NCBI GenBank assembly: GCA_026003935.1
Contig: BPIE01000001.1
Location: 1,054,001-1,118,000, forward strand
Reading direction: 5' to 3'
Length of the DNA stretch: 64,000 nt
Source: Tepidiforma sp.
GTDB taxonomy: Bacteria; Chloroflexota; Dehalococcoidia; Tepidiformales; Tepidiformaceae
Position 1 is the stretch's first letter, and each line of letters begins with the position of its first letter. Positions 32,035-42,171 of the stretch are shown piece after piece. Position numbers and translations under genes: made by a program. The notes beneath the pieces are model-generated. The model made no database searches. It was not told where the DNA came from and worked only from the letters and a program-made list of their open reading frames with translations.

Positions 32035-32970
32035 GTGGCACAGGACGTTTGGCGGGGCGCCTTTCCTTCGCGTGGAGGGCTCGGACGGAAGCGCGGGCGC
32101 CGGCTGAAGGAGGGCGCGATTGCCGGGCTGTTCTTCGCGGCGGCAACGGTAGGTGCGCTCACGACTGCCGGCATCATCCTCTCGCTCATCGGGGAGACGA
32201 TTGCGTTCTTCCGGGTGGTGTCATTCGTGGAGTTCGTCACGGAGACGGAGTGGACGCCGCTGTTCTCGGTCAAGAAGTTCGGCATCTGGGCGCTCGTCTC
32301 GGCGACGGCGCTGACGTCGCTCATTGCGCTGCTGGTTGCGGTGCCGCTGGGGCTGATGTCGGCGATCTACCTGAGCGAGTTTGCGAAGCCGCGGGTGCGG
32401 GCGGTGCTGAAGCCGGCGCTGGAGGTGCTGGCAGGGGTGCCGACGGTGGTGTACGGGTTTTTCGCGCTGACCGTGATGACGCCGTTTTTGCAGCGGTTCA
32501 TCGACATGTCGCTCTTCAACGCGCTGTCGCCGGGCATCGTGATGGGGGTGATGATCGTGCCGCTCGTGGCTTCGCTGAGCGAGGATGCGATGTCGTCGGT
32601 GCCGCAGTCGCTGCGTGAGGGTGCGTACGGGCTGGGTGCGACGCGGATGGAGGTGGCGACGCGGGTGGTGGTGCCGGCTGCGCTCTCGGGGATTGTGGCG
32701 TCGGTGATCCTGGCGCTTTCGCGGGCGGTGGGTGAGACGATGATCGTGGCGATTGCGGCGGGGCAGAACCCGACGTTTACGTTCGACCCGACGGTGCCGG
32801 TGATGACGATGACGACGTACATCGTGCAGGTGAGCCTCGGCGATACGCCGTACGGGTCGCTGGAGTACCGGACGCTGTTTGCGGTGGGTTCGACGCTGTT
32901 CGTGCTGACGTTCGTGATGAACATTTTCAGTTTCTGGTTCGTGCGGCGATTCCGGGAGGTGTACGACTGA
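32035..32970 (+). CDS. pstC: Phosphate ABC transporter permease PstC
   Basis: [49 protein letters not shown]. Confidence 0.95.
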   Translation: MAQDVWRGAFPSRGGLGRKRGRRLKEGAIAGLFFAAATVGALTTAGIILSLIGETIAFFRVVSFVEFVTETEWTPLFSVKKFGIWALVSATALTSLIALLVAVPLGLMSAIYLSEFAKPRVRAVLKPALEVLAGVPTVVYGFFALTVMTPFLQRFIDMSLFNALSPGIVMGVMIVPLVASLSEDAMSSVPQSLREGAYGLGATRMEVATRVVVPAALSGIVASVILALSRAVGETMIVAIAAGQNPTFTFDPTVPVMTMTTYIVQVSLGDTPYGSLEYRTLFAVGSTLFVLTFVMNIFSFWFVRRFREVYD

Positions 32971-33866
32971 TGGCAGTAACGAGTGCTGAGCAGTTCCCTG
33001 CGCAGGAGCAGTTCCGGCCGCGGCTGAGCATCCGCAAGGTCTACGGGACCGTGTTCACGGCGATCGGGCTGGTCGCGATCCTGGTCGGTCTGGGGATGCT
33101 GGCGTGGCTGCTGCTGGACACGCTGGTGACGGGGCTGCCGTGGCTGGATTGGCAGTTCCTTACGGGCTTCGACTCGCGGTTCCCGGCCCGTGCTGGTGCG
33201 AAGGCGGCCATCTACGGCACGGCCTACATGATGTTTTTCACGATCGTGGTCGCGCTGCCGCTGGGGGTGATGTCGGCCATTTACCTGGAGGAGTATGCGC
33301 GCGACGGGAAGGTGAAGAGCTTCATCCAGATCAATATCGCGAACCTGGCGGCGGTGCCGTCGATTATCTACGGACTGCTCGGGCTGCAGGTGTTCGTGCG
33401 GTGGATGGAGCTGGGGCGGAGCGTGCTGGCGGGCTCGCTGACGATGGCGCTGCTGATTTTGCCGATCATCGTGGTGGCGACGCAGGAAGCGCTGCGCGCG
33501 GTGCCGCCGAGCATCCGCGACGCGTCGTATGGCGTTGGGGCGACGCGCTGGGAGACGGTACGGCACCACGTGCTGCCGTATGCACTGCCGGGCATCCTGA
33601 CGGGGAACATCCTCGCGGCATCGCGCGCGATTGGGGAGAGTGCGCCGCTGATTACGATTGGGGCGTTGACGTACGTGCCGTTTACGCCGGAGAACCCGCT
33701 CGACCGGTTCACGGTGTTGCCAATTCAGATTTTCAACTGGGTGTCGCGGCCGCAGGAGGATTTCCAGGGGGTGGCGGCGGCGGGCATCATCGTGCTGCTG
33801 GTGGTGTTGTTGTTGATGAACTCTGTGGCAATTTTCCTGCGGCAGAAGCTGCAGCGCCGGTTCTAG
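32970..33866 (+). CDS. pstA: Phosphate ABC transporter permease PstA
   Basis: [61 protein letters not shown]. Confidence 0.95.
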   Translation: MAVTSAEQFPAQEQFRPRLSIRKVYGTVFTAIGLVAILVGLGMLAWLLLDTLVTGLPWLDWQFLTGFDSRFPARAGAKAAIYGTAYMMFFTIVVALPLGVMSAIYLEEYARDGKVKSFIQINIANLAAVPSIIYGLLGLQVFVRWMELGRSVLAGSLTMALLILPIIVVATQEALRAVPPSIRDASYGVGATRWETVRHHVLPYALPGILTGNILAASRAIGESAPLITIGALTYVPFTPENPLDRFTVLPIQIFNWVSRPQEDFQGVAAAGIIVLLVVLLLMNSVAIFLRQKLQRRF

Positions 33867-33892
33867 GACGGCCGGGAAAGGTGGAATTGAGC

Positions 33893-34777
33893 ATGACAGA
33901 ACAGCAGACGCAGACCTCGACGCTCGTGCGGCCGCCCGCCGTGGGGCGGGATGGAACAGGGCAGCACCTGAAGCCGCAGGCGGGCACGCCGGGAGCGATT
34001 CTCGAGGATATCCCGGACCCGAAGCTGGAGGTGCGGGGACTTTCGCTCTGGTACGGGAAGAAACAGGCGCTGACGAACGTGTCGTTCAAGATTCCGCGGA
34101 ACAAGGTGACCGCGCTGATCGGGCCTTCGGGGTGCGGGAAGAGCACGCTGCTGCGCTGCTTCAACCGGATGAACGACCTCATCGCGGGGGTGCGGATCGA
34201 GGGCAAGGTGTACCTCGACGGGCAGGATATTTACGACCGGTCGGTGGACCCGGTCGAGGTTCGGCGGCGGGTTGGGATGGTGTTCCAAAAGCCGAACCCG
34301 TTCCCGCGGTCAATCCGGGAGAACATCCTCTTCGGGGCGAAGGTGAATGGCTTCAAGGGGGATAAGGACCGGCTGGTGGAGGAATCGCTGCGGCGCGCGG
34401 CCCTCTGGGACGAGGTGAAGGACGACCTGAAGAAGAGCGGGCTTGCGCTCTCGGGCGGGCAGCAGCAGCGGCTCTGCATCGCGCGGGCGATTGCCACGGC
34501 GCCGGACGTGATCCTGATGGACGAGCCGTGCTCGGCGCTCGACCCGATCGCAACGCTGAAGATCGAGGACCTGATGCGGGAGCTGGCGAAGGAGTACACG
34601 ATTGTGATCGTGACGCACAACATGCAGCAGGCGGCGCGCGTTTCGGACTACACGGCCTTCATGCTGACAGACGAGCACGTGTCGGGGCAGCTGATAGAAT
34701 ACGGGCCCACGGAGGAACTCTTTACAACTCCGAAAGATCGGCGGACCGAGGACTACATCAGCGGCCGCTTCGGCTAG
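33893..34777 (+). CDS. pstB: Phosphate ABC transporter ATP-binding protein PstB
   Basis: [60 protein letters not shown]. Confidence 0.97.
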   Translation: MTEQQTQTSTLVRPPAVGRDGTGQHLKPQAGTPGAILEDIPDPKLEVRGLSLWYGKKQALTNVSFKIPRNKVTALIGPSGCGKSTLLRCFNRMNDLIAGVRIEGKVYLDGQDIYDRSVDPVEVRRRVGMVFQKPNPFPRSIRENILFGAKVNGFKGDKDRLVEESLRRAALWDEVKDDLKKSGLALSGGQQQRLCIARAIATAPDVILMDEPCSALDPIATLKIEDLMRELAKEYTIVIVTHNMQQAARVSDYTAFMLTDEHVSGQLIEYGPTEELFTTPKDRRTEDYISGRFG

Positions 34778-34803
34778 AGGGGGCCAGCCAAGGGGGCGCG
34801 GGG

Positions 34804-35469
34804 ATGACACGGGACCTGTTCAACGCGGAGCTGCGGCAGCTGCAGGACGATGTCCTGACGCTCGGCTCGATGGCGGAGAAGGCGATTCTCGACGCGATGG
34901 AGTCGATGCGGGACGGCGACGTGGAGTGGTCGCACCGGATTATCGAAGACGACCAGCGGATCAATCGGAAGCGGTTCGAAATCGAGGACCGGACGATCTT
35001 CGTGATCGCGTCGCAGCAGCCGATGGCCACGGACCTGCGCGCCCTGGCGAGCGTCCTGTACATCATCACCGACCTGGAGCGGATTGCGGACCATGCAGAG
35101 GGCATCGCGCGGATCAACACGCTGATGGAGCCGGAGCCGCTGCCGCGGAAGCTGGGATACATCCCGGCGATGGCCGACCGCGCGGTAGCGATGCTGCGGG
35201 ATGCCCTCAAGGCGTACATCGAGATGAACGTGGATGCCGCCATCCAGACCTGCAACGCCGACGACGAGGTGGACCGGCTGCAGGACAGCGTGTACGAGGA
35301 GTGCATCCAGGCGATGGTGGCGAACCCGGCGACCATCCAGCGGAATACGTATCTGCTGTGGACGGCGCACAACCTCGAGCGCATCGCCGACCGGTGCACG
35401 AACATCTGCGAGCGGGTGGTCTACACCGTGACCGGGCATATGGACGAGCTGAACGTGTCGCGGTACTAG
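34804..35469 (+). CDS. phoU: Phosphate transport system regulatory protein PhoU
   Basis: FNAELRQLQDDVLTLGSMAEKAI; LERIADHAEGIARIN; HNLERIADRCTNICERVVY. Confidence 0.95.
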   Translation: MTRDLFNAELRQLQDDVLTLGSMAEKAILDAMESMRDGDVEWSHRIIEDDQRINRKRFEIEDRTIFVIASQQPMATDLRALASVLYIITDLERIADHAEGIARINTLMEPEPLPRKLGYIPAMADRAVAMLRDALKAYIEMNVDAAIQTCNADDEVDRLQDSVYEECIQAMVANPATIQRNTYLLWTAHNLERIADRCTNICERVVYTVTGHMDELNVSRY

Positions 35470-35526
35470 GCGGCCGCCGAATGGCGCCAAGCGCCGGGGG
35501 GCTGCTACGATACGGGTTGCGCCATG

Positions 35527-35602
35527 GCGGGCGTAGCGTAGTGGTTAACGCGTCTGATTGTGGCTCAGAAGATCGTGGGTTCGAATCCCACCGCTCGCCC
35601 CA
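35527..35602 (+). tRNA. tRNA-His(GTG), with encoded CCA
   Basis: Acceptor GCGGGCG/CGCTCGC, D stem GCGT/ACGC, anticodon arm TCTGA-TTGTGGC-TCAGA, T arm GTGGG-TTCGAAT-CCCAC, C73 followed by CCA; G at 35526 could serve as the His G-1. Confidence 0.95.
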
Positions 35603-35674
35603 ACTTTCCCCTGTCCCCGGCGATGTGACACAGCGCTGCTTGGCACTGTTCGGCGGCCCCGCGGGAGCGGCTGC

Positions 35675-36535
35675 ATGACCGGCGTGGTCAATCTGCGGCC
35701 GAGCGCGGAGGAGGCGCTGGCGTCGTACCGGGAGCTGGTGCGGGAGAACCGGGCGTACATCGAAGCGATCGAGGGCCAGCGGCCGCCGGGGCATGACTAC
35801 TGGGCGAGCCGTGCGGCGAGCTTTCGGCCGGGGCGGATGCCCGTGCCGGAGCTGGGGCCGCTGCTGGCGCTGGCGGAACCCGGAGACACCTGGCTCGACA
35901 TCGGCGCGGGCGGCGGCCGGTTTGCGGTGCCGCTCGCCGAGCACGTGGCGAGGGTCGTGGCGGTCGAACCGTCGCCGTCGATGCGGGAACAGCTCGCGGA
36001 GGCCGCGCGCGACGCGGGGCGGACAAACATCGAGCTCATCGACCTCGAGTGGCCGCCGGCGGCGGAGGGGGCAGCACCCCCGGGCGACGTTTCGCTGGCG
36101 GCGAATGTGCTGTATGCCATCGAGGACCCGGCGGCGTTCGTGGCGGCGATGGAGCGGCATACGCGGCGGACGTGCGCGGTGGTGGCGTTCGACCGTGCAC
36201 CGAATACGCCCATCCCGGGGCTGTGGCGGGAGCTGTGGGGGAGCGAGTTTCGCGAACTGCCTGCGCTGCGGGAGTTGACGGCGCTGCTGCTGGCGATGGG
36301 GCGGCGGGTGCGGGTCGAGCCGCTGCCGCCCCAGCCGCTGGAGGCGCGGCCGGTGGAGGAGGTCGCGCGGGACTATGCGTGGATGTATCACGTGCGGCCC
36401 GGCATCGCGGAGTACGAGGCGAAGCTGGCGCGGTTCGAGGAGCTGGTGGCGGCCTACTGCGGCGCCGGGGAGGGGATGGCGCGCCCGCCGGTGGTCCGGC
36501 GGTATTCGTCGGTCATCTCGTGGCCCGTGGATTGA
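35675..36535 (+). CDS. Class I SAM-dependent methyltransferase
   Basis: GDTWLDIGAGGGRFAVPLAEHVARVVAVEPSPSMREQL. Confidence 0.88.
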   Translation: MTGVVNLRPSAEEALASYRELVRENRAYIEAIEGQRPPGHDYWASRAASFRPGRMPVPELGPLLALAEPGDTWLDIGAGGGRFAVPLAEHVARVVAVEPSPSMREQLAEAARDAGRTNIELIDLEWPPAAEGAAPPGDVSLAANVLYAIEDPAAFVAAMERHTRRTCAVVAFDRAPNTPIPGLWRELWGSEFRELPALRELTALLLAMGRRVRVEPLPPQPLEARPVEEVARDYAWMYHVRPGIAEYEAKLARFEELVAAYCGAGEGMARPPVVRRYSSVISWPVD

Positions 36536-36578
36536 AGCGGCCCGGCCGGGCAGGCCGCGGAGCGCGTCGTGAAACGAC

Positions 36579-36611
36579 GGGGCCGCAGCCTCTCCCACTG
36601 GCTGCGGCCCC
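36579..36611. terminator. Bidirectional stem-loop terminator candidate between convergent genes
   Basis: GGGGCCGCAGCC (36579-36590) and GGCTGCGGCCCC (36600-36611): perfect 12-bp stem with 9-nt loop. Confidence 0.75.
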
Positions 36612-36633
36612 GGGTCCCTGGGCGGCTGGCGGG

Positions 36634-36933
36634 TTAGTTGGTGCCGTCCCGGGCGAGCTGGGGAAGGAAGCGGGTGTACTTGTCCTGGCCGCCGCCGCCG
36701 AGGAAGCCGGAGGCGACGGCGAAGGTGCCGCCGGAGGAGCTGGCGGCGAAGGGCTGGCCCACAGCGCCCTGGAGCTCGTAGGAGCCCCCGGAGGCGCGGC
36801 CGCCGCCGCTGGTGGTGCGCCACCAGAGTTCGTAGCTGCCGGAGGAGACTTGCCCGAGCACGGCGGCGAGGGTGGCCGCGCCGGCGAAGGCGGCTGCGGC
36901 GAGGGCGACGGCGCGGCGGGTGGAGCGGCTCAT
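36634..36933 (-). CDS. Small secreted hypothetical protein
   Basis: Signal-like N-terminus MSRSTRRAVALAAAAFAGAATLAAVLG, then Gly/Ser-rich sequence; start overlaps the stop of the upstream gene. Confidence 0.6.
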   Translation of the reverse strand: MSRSTRRAVALAAAAFAGAATLAAVLGQVSSGSYELWWRTTSGGGRASGGSYELQGAVGQPFAASSSGGTFAVASGFLGGGGQDKYTRFLPQLARDGTN

Positions 36934-37850
36934 TTGCTGATGACCAGGATGTTGAAGACCTGCCCGTCGGCGAGGTTGGAGCCGTCAGCGGTGTAGAGGG
37001 CCCAGGCGCCGGCGAGGGCGGAGCATCCTGGCGGCGCCGTTGCCTGGTACGTGACGGCCACGGGTGCGGTGAGCCCGCCGGATGAGATGTTCTCGGGCGT
37101 GACGAAGACAAGGAGGTTCGGCTTCCCGAACACCTGCGGGTTGGTGATGTAGCTGACCGCATTCCCGGTGGAGGGGCAGGTCGTGGCGTCGCCGCCGGCG
37201 AGGTCGACCGTGTGCTGGAAGGCGAAGGGGCTGGCGCCGCTCACCTTGAGGGGGCCGTCGACCTCGAGGGCCACCTGGCCGGAGAAGGTGCCGCCGGTGC
37301 CGGTCGCGGCTGCGGCGCGGATGGCAGCACCGGCGCCCTGCTGGGTAACCTCGATGATGCCGCCGGGCGCGGCCGAGGTGCCGGTGACGGTGAGCGGGAC
37401 TTTGACGGTGCCGGCCTCGGCGGCGAACAGGGCGTAGGGGGCGGGGCTGACCGGCTGCCGGGGGGAGAGGACGGTGTAGGCGCCGGTGGAGCTGCCGGGC
37501 CGGACGGCGATCTCGAGCCAGCGGGCGTCGCCGCGGAAGGCGGCCGCGCCGAAGTCGAGCTCGACCGAGAAGAGGCCGTTGGCGACCGCAACGTCGTCGC
37601 GGGTGATGGTGGAGCCGACCTGTGAGCCGCCGGTCTCGGCATCGTAGAGGATGAAGCGGAGGTCGTAGGTGCCGTTGGCGGGGCTGCCGCCGTCGGTGAG
37701 GCGGCCCTGGTAGGTAAAGGTGGTGGTGAGGGCGGTGGCGGATTCGACGCGGCTGCCGGGGCCGGAGTCGTCGCCGAGGACGGTCGCGATGGGCACGAGC
37801 GCAGCGACGCCGAGCGCGGCGGCAGCGGCCAGGAAGTGGTGGCGGCGCAT
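36930..37850 (-). CDS. Secreted hypothetical protein with TFTYQGRLTDGGSPANGTYDLRFxLYD module
   Basis: Signal peptide; module of a type common in cell-surface proteins. Confidence 0.7.
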   Translation of the reverse strand: MRRHHFLAAAAALGVAALVPIATVLGDDSGPGSRVESATALTTTFTYQGRLTDGGSPANGTYDLRFILYDAETGGSQVGSTITRDDVAVANGLFSVELDFGAAAFRGDARWLEIAVRPGSSTGAYTVLSPRQPVSPAPYALFAAEAGTVKVPLTVTGTSAAPGGIIEVTQQGAGAAIRAAAATGTGGTFSGQVALEVDGPLKVSGASPFAFQHTVDLAGGDATTCPSTGNAVSYITNPQVFGKPNLLVFVTPENISSGGLTAPVAVTYQATAPPGCSALAGAWALYTADGSNLADGQVFNILVISK

Positions 37851-37994
37851 AGGCAGCTCCTCGCCGAGGTATCCGTGGGAGTATAGATCATCGGATCAAG
37901 CGGTTGAGCAAACCCAGGGCAAACTGGATGTTAACGGGCGAGAATTGACCGTTCCCGAAGGCGGGCGTACGTTCGGGTTCGTGCGCACACCCGC

Positions 37995-39380
37995 GTGCCT
38001 CGAACCTCCGCAACGCAGGACACTTCCGTGGCCGAAGACCTGGCTGTCCGGGAGCTTTTCGATGATGCACGCGCACTTGCTGCGAGCGGCGAGTGGGCCA
38101 AGCTCGTTGCGCTCGTAACGTCACTCCACCCTGCCGACCTCGCTGAACTGGTCCTGGAGCTCCCGGAGGAGGAGCGCGTGGCGCTCCTCGACCACCTGCC
38201 GACGGACGTGGTGGCGGAGCTGTTCGAGTATGTGGAGGACGACGACCTCCGGGAGCTGATCCGGGGTGTTGGGGTGCAGGACCTGCCGGCGGTCCTCGAG
38301 GAGCTCGAGGACGACGTGGCGGCGGACGTGCTTCAGCAGCTGGAGCCGGAAGAGCAGGCAGAAGCGCTGGCGCAGATGGACCGCGGCGAGGAAGTCGCGG
38401 AGCTGCTGCAGTACGGGGACGAATCGGCCGGCGGCATCATGTCGCGCGGATTCGTCGCGCTCAACGAGAACATCACCGTGCAGCAGGCGATCGATTACCT
38501 GCGGGTGCTGCGGCCGCCTTCGGACCGGGCGTACTACCTGTACGTGGTCGACGATGACCGGGTGCTGCAGGGGGTGGTCTCGATCCGGGACCTGATCGTG
38601 TCGTCGCCGAGGACGCAGCTGAAGGAGATTACCCAACGCGACGTCCACGCGGTAACGACCGATGCGGACCAGGAAGAGGCGGCGCGGGTTTTGCAGAAGT
38701 ACAACCTGCTGGCGGTGCCGGTGGTGGATGCGGAGGGGCGCCTCGAGGGCGTGATGACGGCGGACGACCTCATCGACGTCCTGCAGGAAGAGGCCACCGA
38801 GGACATGTACCGGATGGTCGGCCTCGACGAGGCGGAGACGGTGCTGTCGCCGGTATGGCGGTCGGTGCGGCGGCGGGTGCCGTGGCTGCTGGTGAACCTT
38901 GCGACGGCGTTTCTCGCTGCACTCGTAGTGCGGCCGTTCGAGGACACGATTGCGCGGGCGGCGGCCCTGGCGGTGTTCATGCCGGTCATCGCAGGGCACG
39001 CGGGGAACACCGGGACACAGGCGGTGACGCTGGTGGTCCGCGGGATGGCGCTGGGCGATGTGAAGGTTTCGGATTGGCTGCTGGTGCTGCGGAAGGAGCT
39101 GGCGTTCGGGCTCATCCACGGGCTGCTGGCGGGTGCGCTCACGGCGCTGATGGCGCTGATGCTCTCGCTGAACCCATGGCTCGGTGCGGTGGTGTTCGCT
39201 GCGTTGATGGCGAACGTCATGATCGGCGGCATCATGGGGGCGATCATCCCGCTGGTGATCAAGCGGCTGGGGGGCGACCCGGCGGTCGCGAGCTCCATCT
39301 GGCTGACGACGTTCACGGACGTGATGGGCTTCTTGATGCTGCTCGGACTGGGGACGATCCTCATCGAGAAGCTTTCGTAG
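37995..39380 (+). CDS. mgtE: Magnesium transporter MgtE
   Basis: MgtE_N repeats, CBS domains (YYLYVVDDDRVLQGVVSIRDLI), VFMPVIAGHAGNTGTQAVTLVVRGMALG; start codon ambiguous (37995 or a downstream GTG). Confidence 0.95.
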   Translation: MPRTSATQDTSVAEDLAVRELFDDARALAASGEWAKLVALVTSLHPADLAELVLELPEEERVALLDHLPTDVVAELFEYVEDDDLRELIRGVGVQDLPAVLEELEDDVAADVLQQLEPEEQAEALAQMDRGEEVAELLQYGDESAGGIMSRGFVALNENITVQQAIDYLRVLRPPSDRAYYLYVVDDDRVLQGVVSIRDLIVSSPRTQLKEITQRDVHAVTTDADQEEAARVLQKYNLLAVPVVDAEGRLEGVMTADDLIDVLQEEATEDMYRMVGLDEAETVLSPVWRSVRRRVPWLLVNLATAFLAALVVRPFEDTIARAAALAVFMPVIAGHAGNTGTQAVTLVVRGMALGDVKVSDWLLVLRKELAFGLIHGLLAGALTALMALMLSLNPWLGAVVFAALMANVMIGGIMGAIIPLVIKRLGGDPAVASSIWLTTFTDVMGFLMLLGLGTILIEKLS

Positions 39381-40776
39381 CGGCCTGCCGGGCGGCTTCG
39401 AAGACGTGGACCGCGCGCTGGCGGGCGGCGGCGTGGTCGACGATCGGCGCGGGGTAGTCGCGCCCGATGATGCAGCCGGAGGCTTCCTGCAGGTGCGGGG
39501 GCATGGTCCACGGCTCGTGGAGGCAGGGGAGCGGGACGTTCCGGAGTTCCGGGAGCCAGCGGCGGAGGTAGCGGCCCTCGGGGTCGAACTTCTTGGACTG
39601 GGTGACGGGGTTGAAGATGCGGAAGTAGGGCTGGGCGTCGGTCCCGACGGAGGCGGCCCACTGCCAGCCGCCGTCGTTGTTGGCGACGTCGCCGTCGGCG
39701 AGGTGGCGCATGAAGTGGGTTTCGCCGAGGCGCCAGTCGAGGAGGAGGTCCTTGGCGAGGAAGGAGGCGGCGACCATGCGGGCGCGGTTGTGCATGTAGC
39801 CGGTGGCAGCGAGCTCGCGCATGGCGGCGTCGACGAGGGGATAGCCGGTGCGGCCCCCGGCCCAGGCGTCGAAGGCCGCCGGGTCGTCGCGCCAGGGGAT
39901 TGATGCGCCCAGCGGCTGGAATGGCTCGCGGAGGACGCGGGGGTGGTGCCAGAGGATATGGTGGTAGAACTCGCGCCAGGCGACTTCGGCGATGAATTTG
40001 GTGCTGTCGCAGGGGGCGGCGCGCGCTCGCGTGACGACCTCGAGGGGCGAGAGGAGGCCGAAGTGGAGGTCCTGGCTGATGCGGGCGGTGCCGGAAAGGT
40101 CGAGCCGGTCGCGGGTTTCGGCGTAGGCGCAGACCGGCCCGGCGAGGAACCGTTCGAGACGCCGGCGGGCGGCCGGCTCGCCGGCAGGCGGCAGGGCATC
40201 GGCGGCCGGCGCCGGGGGCAGGCCGAGAGCTTCGAGGGTGGGGAGTTCGCCTGGCGCGGCGGTCACTGCGGGGATGCGCCCGGGAGCCGGAAGCGGTTCG
40301 CGGAGGGGCAGGGCCCCCCAGGCGCGGAAGAACGGAGTGAAGACGGTGAGAGGCTGGCCGGACGCGCCGCGGACTTCTTCCGGTTCGTGGACGAGCGTGC
40401 CGCGGCGGGCGTGGAAGCGGACGCCCGCGGTTTCGAGGGCGCGGGCGACGGCCGCGTCGCGGCGGCGGGCGTAGGGGGTGTAGTCGCGGGAGGCGAAGAC
40501 GTCGGCGGCTCCGACCTCGACGGCGAAGCCGGGGACGACGGCCGCGGGATTGCCGAGGCGGATGTGGAGGCGGGCGCCGCGGTCGCGGAGCGCGGCGTCG
40601 AGCGCGGCGAGGGAGGCGAGGAGGAAGGCGGTGCGGTTGGAGGAGGCCCAGCGGCCGCGGAGCAGGGCAGGGTCGAGGACGAAGAGGGGGGCGACGGGCC
40701 CCGCCTCGGCGGCCGCATGGAGGGCAGGGTGGTCGTGGAGGCGGAGGTCGCGGCGGAACCAGAGGACGCTGGTCAT
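39361..40776 (-). CDS. Deoxyribodipyrimidine photolyase / cryptochrome family
   Basis: MTSVLWFRRDLRLHDHPAL; WREFYHHILWHHP; TGYPLVDAAMRELAATGYMHNRARMVAASFLAKDLLLDWRLGE. Confidence 0.95.
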   Translation of the reverse strand: MTSVLWFRRDLRLHDHPALHAAAEAGPVAPLFVLDPALLRGRWASSNRTAFLLASLAALDAALRDRGARLHIRLGNPAAVVPGFAVEVGAADVFASRDYTPYARRRDAAVARALETAGVRFHARRGTLVHEPEEVRGASGQPLTVFTPFFRAWGALPLREPLPAPGRIPAVTAAPGELPTLEALGLPPAPAADALPPAGEPAARRRLERFLAGPVCAYAETRDRLDLSGTARISQDLHFGLLSPLEVVTRARAAPCDSTKFIAEVAWREFYHHILWHHPRVLREPFQPLGASIPWRDDPAAFDAWAGGRTGYPLVDAAMRELAATGYMHNRARMVAASFLAKDLLLDWRLGETHFMRHLADGDVANNDGGWQWAASVGTDAQPYFRIFNPVTQSKKFDPEGRYLRRWLPELRNVPLPCLHEPWTMPPHLQEASGCIIGRDYPAPIVDHAAARQRAVHVFEAARQAATKASR

Positions 40777-40870
40777 CGGCTCTGAGTGTGGCAGGAAGGG
40801 GCGTTGGGTTGCGGTAACGCCGCCCGCATGGCGGTTGCAGGGGGCGGTTGGGCCGTGCAGGCTTTCGTCC

Positions 40871-42169
40871 ATGCGGTTCGTGGGTCTCGATGAAGCGGTT
40901 AGCGTGGTTGGTCACGGCGACCGGGTCTACGTGCATGGCGGCGTGTGTACGCCGCGGGTGCTGGTGGAAGGGCTGGTGGCCATCCGGCAGGACCTGCGCG
41001 ATGTGGAGATTGTGCACCTGCACACCGACGCGCCGGCTCCATATGCGGAGCCCGGGATGGAAGGGCGGTTCCGTCACAATGCACTGTTCATTGGGCCGAA
41101 CGTTCGGCAGGCGGTGCAGGAGGGGCGGGCGGACTACACGCCAATCTTTCTTTCGGACATTCCGCGGCAGTTCGAACCGGGCGGCGCGCTGCCGCTGGAC
41201 GTCGCATTGATCCAGGTGAGCCCGCCGGACCGCGAGGGGCGCTGCACACTTGGGGTGTCAGTCGATTGCGCGATGGCTGCGGCGATTCATGCGCGGTGGG
41301 TGGTGGCGCAGGTGAATCCGCGCATGCCGCGGACGTTTGGGCACAGCCTGGATGCGAGCTTCATCGACCTCGCGGTAGAGGTCGATGAGCCGCTGCCGGA
41401 GGTGGTGCTGGAGGAGCCGGGGCCGGAGGCGATGGAGATCGGGCGGCACGTCGCGGCCCTCGTGGAGGACGGTTCGACGCTGCAGATGGGCATCGGGACG
41501 GTGCCGAGCGCGGTGCTGCGGCACCTGGCGAACCATCGCGACCTCGGGGTGCACACGGAGATGTTCACGCAGGCGCTCTTGCCGCTCATCCGCGCCGGGG
41601 TCGTGACTGGCGCGCGGAAGTCGCGTGACCCGGGGAAGGTGGTATCGGCGTTTGCGGTTGGGAACCAAGAGCTCTACGACTTCGTGGACTGGAACCCGGA
41701 GGTGGAGTTCCGGCCTGTGGACTATACGAATGACGTGGAGGTGATCGCGTCGCAAGAACGGATGGTGGCGATCAACTCGGCACTGAGTGTGGACCTGACG
41801 GGGCAGGTGGTGGCGGATTCGATCGGGCCGCGGTTTTACAGCGGTATCGGGGGGCAGGTGGATTTCATCCGCGGTTCGGCGCGGTCGAAGGGCGGCGTGC
41901 CGATCATTGCGCTTCCATCGACGGCGAAGGGCGGGACGGTGTCGCGCATCTGCCCGGAGCTGGCGCCGGCGAGCGGGGTCGTGACGACGCGCGGCGATGT
42001 GCACTGGGTGGTGACGGAGTACGGGGCACGGAACCTGCACGGGCGGTCGGTGCGGGAGCGTGCGCGGATGCTGATTGAGCTGGCGCATCCGAAATTCCGT
42101 GAGGAGCTGGCGCGCCGGGCGACGGAGCTCGGCTACCTTGGGCGGCACGAGCACGTGGCCGGGCTGTAA
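40871..42169 (+). CDS. Acetyl-CoA hydrolase/transferase family (4-hydroxybutyrate CoA-transferase-like)
   Basis: LQMGIGTVPSAVLRHL, YSGIGGQVDFIRGSARSKGGVPIIALPSTA, YGARNLHGRSVRERARMLIELAHPKFREEL. Confidence 0.92.
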   Translation: MRFVGLDEAVSVVGHGDRVYVHGGVCTPRVLVEGLVAIRQDLRDVEIVHLHTDAPAPYAEPGMEGRFRHNALFIGPNVRQAVQEGRADYTPIFLSDIPRQFEPGGALPLDVALIQVSPPDREGRCTLGVSVDCAMAAAIHARWVVAQVNPRMPRTFGHSLDASFIDLAVEVDEPLPEVVLEEPGPEAMEIGRHVAALVEDGSTLQMGIGTVPSAVLRHLANHRDLGVHTEMFTQALLPLIRAGVVTGARKSRDPGKVVSAFAVGNQELYDFVDWNPEVEFRPVDYTNDVEVIASQERMVAINSALSVDLTGQVVADSIGPRFYSGIGGQVDFIRGSARSKGGVPIIALPSTAKGGTVSRICPELAPASGVVTTRGDVHWVVTEYGARNLHGRSVRERARMLIELAHPKFREELARRATELGYLGRHEHVAGL

Positions 42170-42171
42170 CG

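Noticed and set aside
37905-37994. Possible Mg-sensing riboswitch upstream of mgtE
   Set aside because: Some short inverted repeats (CCCGAA/TTCGGG) but no recognisable M-box architecture
38121-41077. Long minus-strand ORFs opposite mgtE and around photolyase
   Set aside because: Arg/His/Pro-rich translations with no domain motifs; mgtE and photolyase frames are convincing
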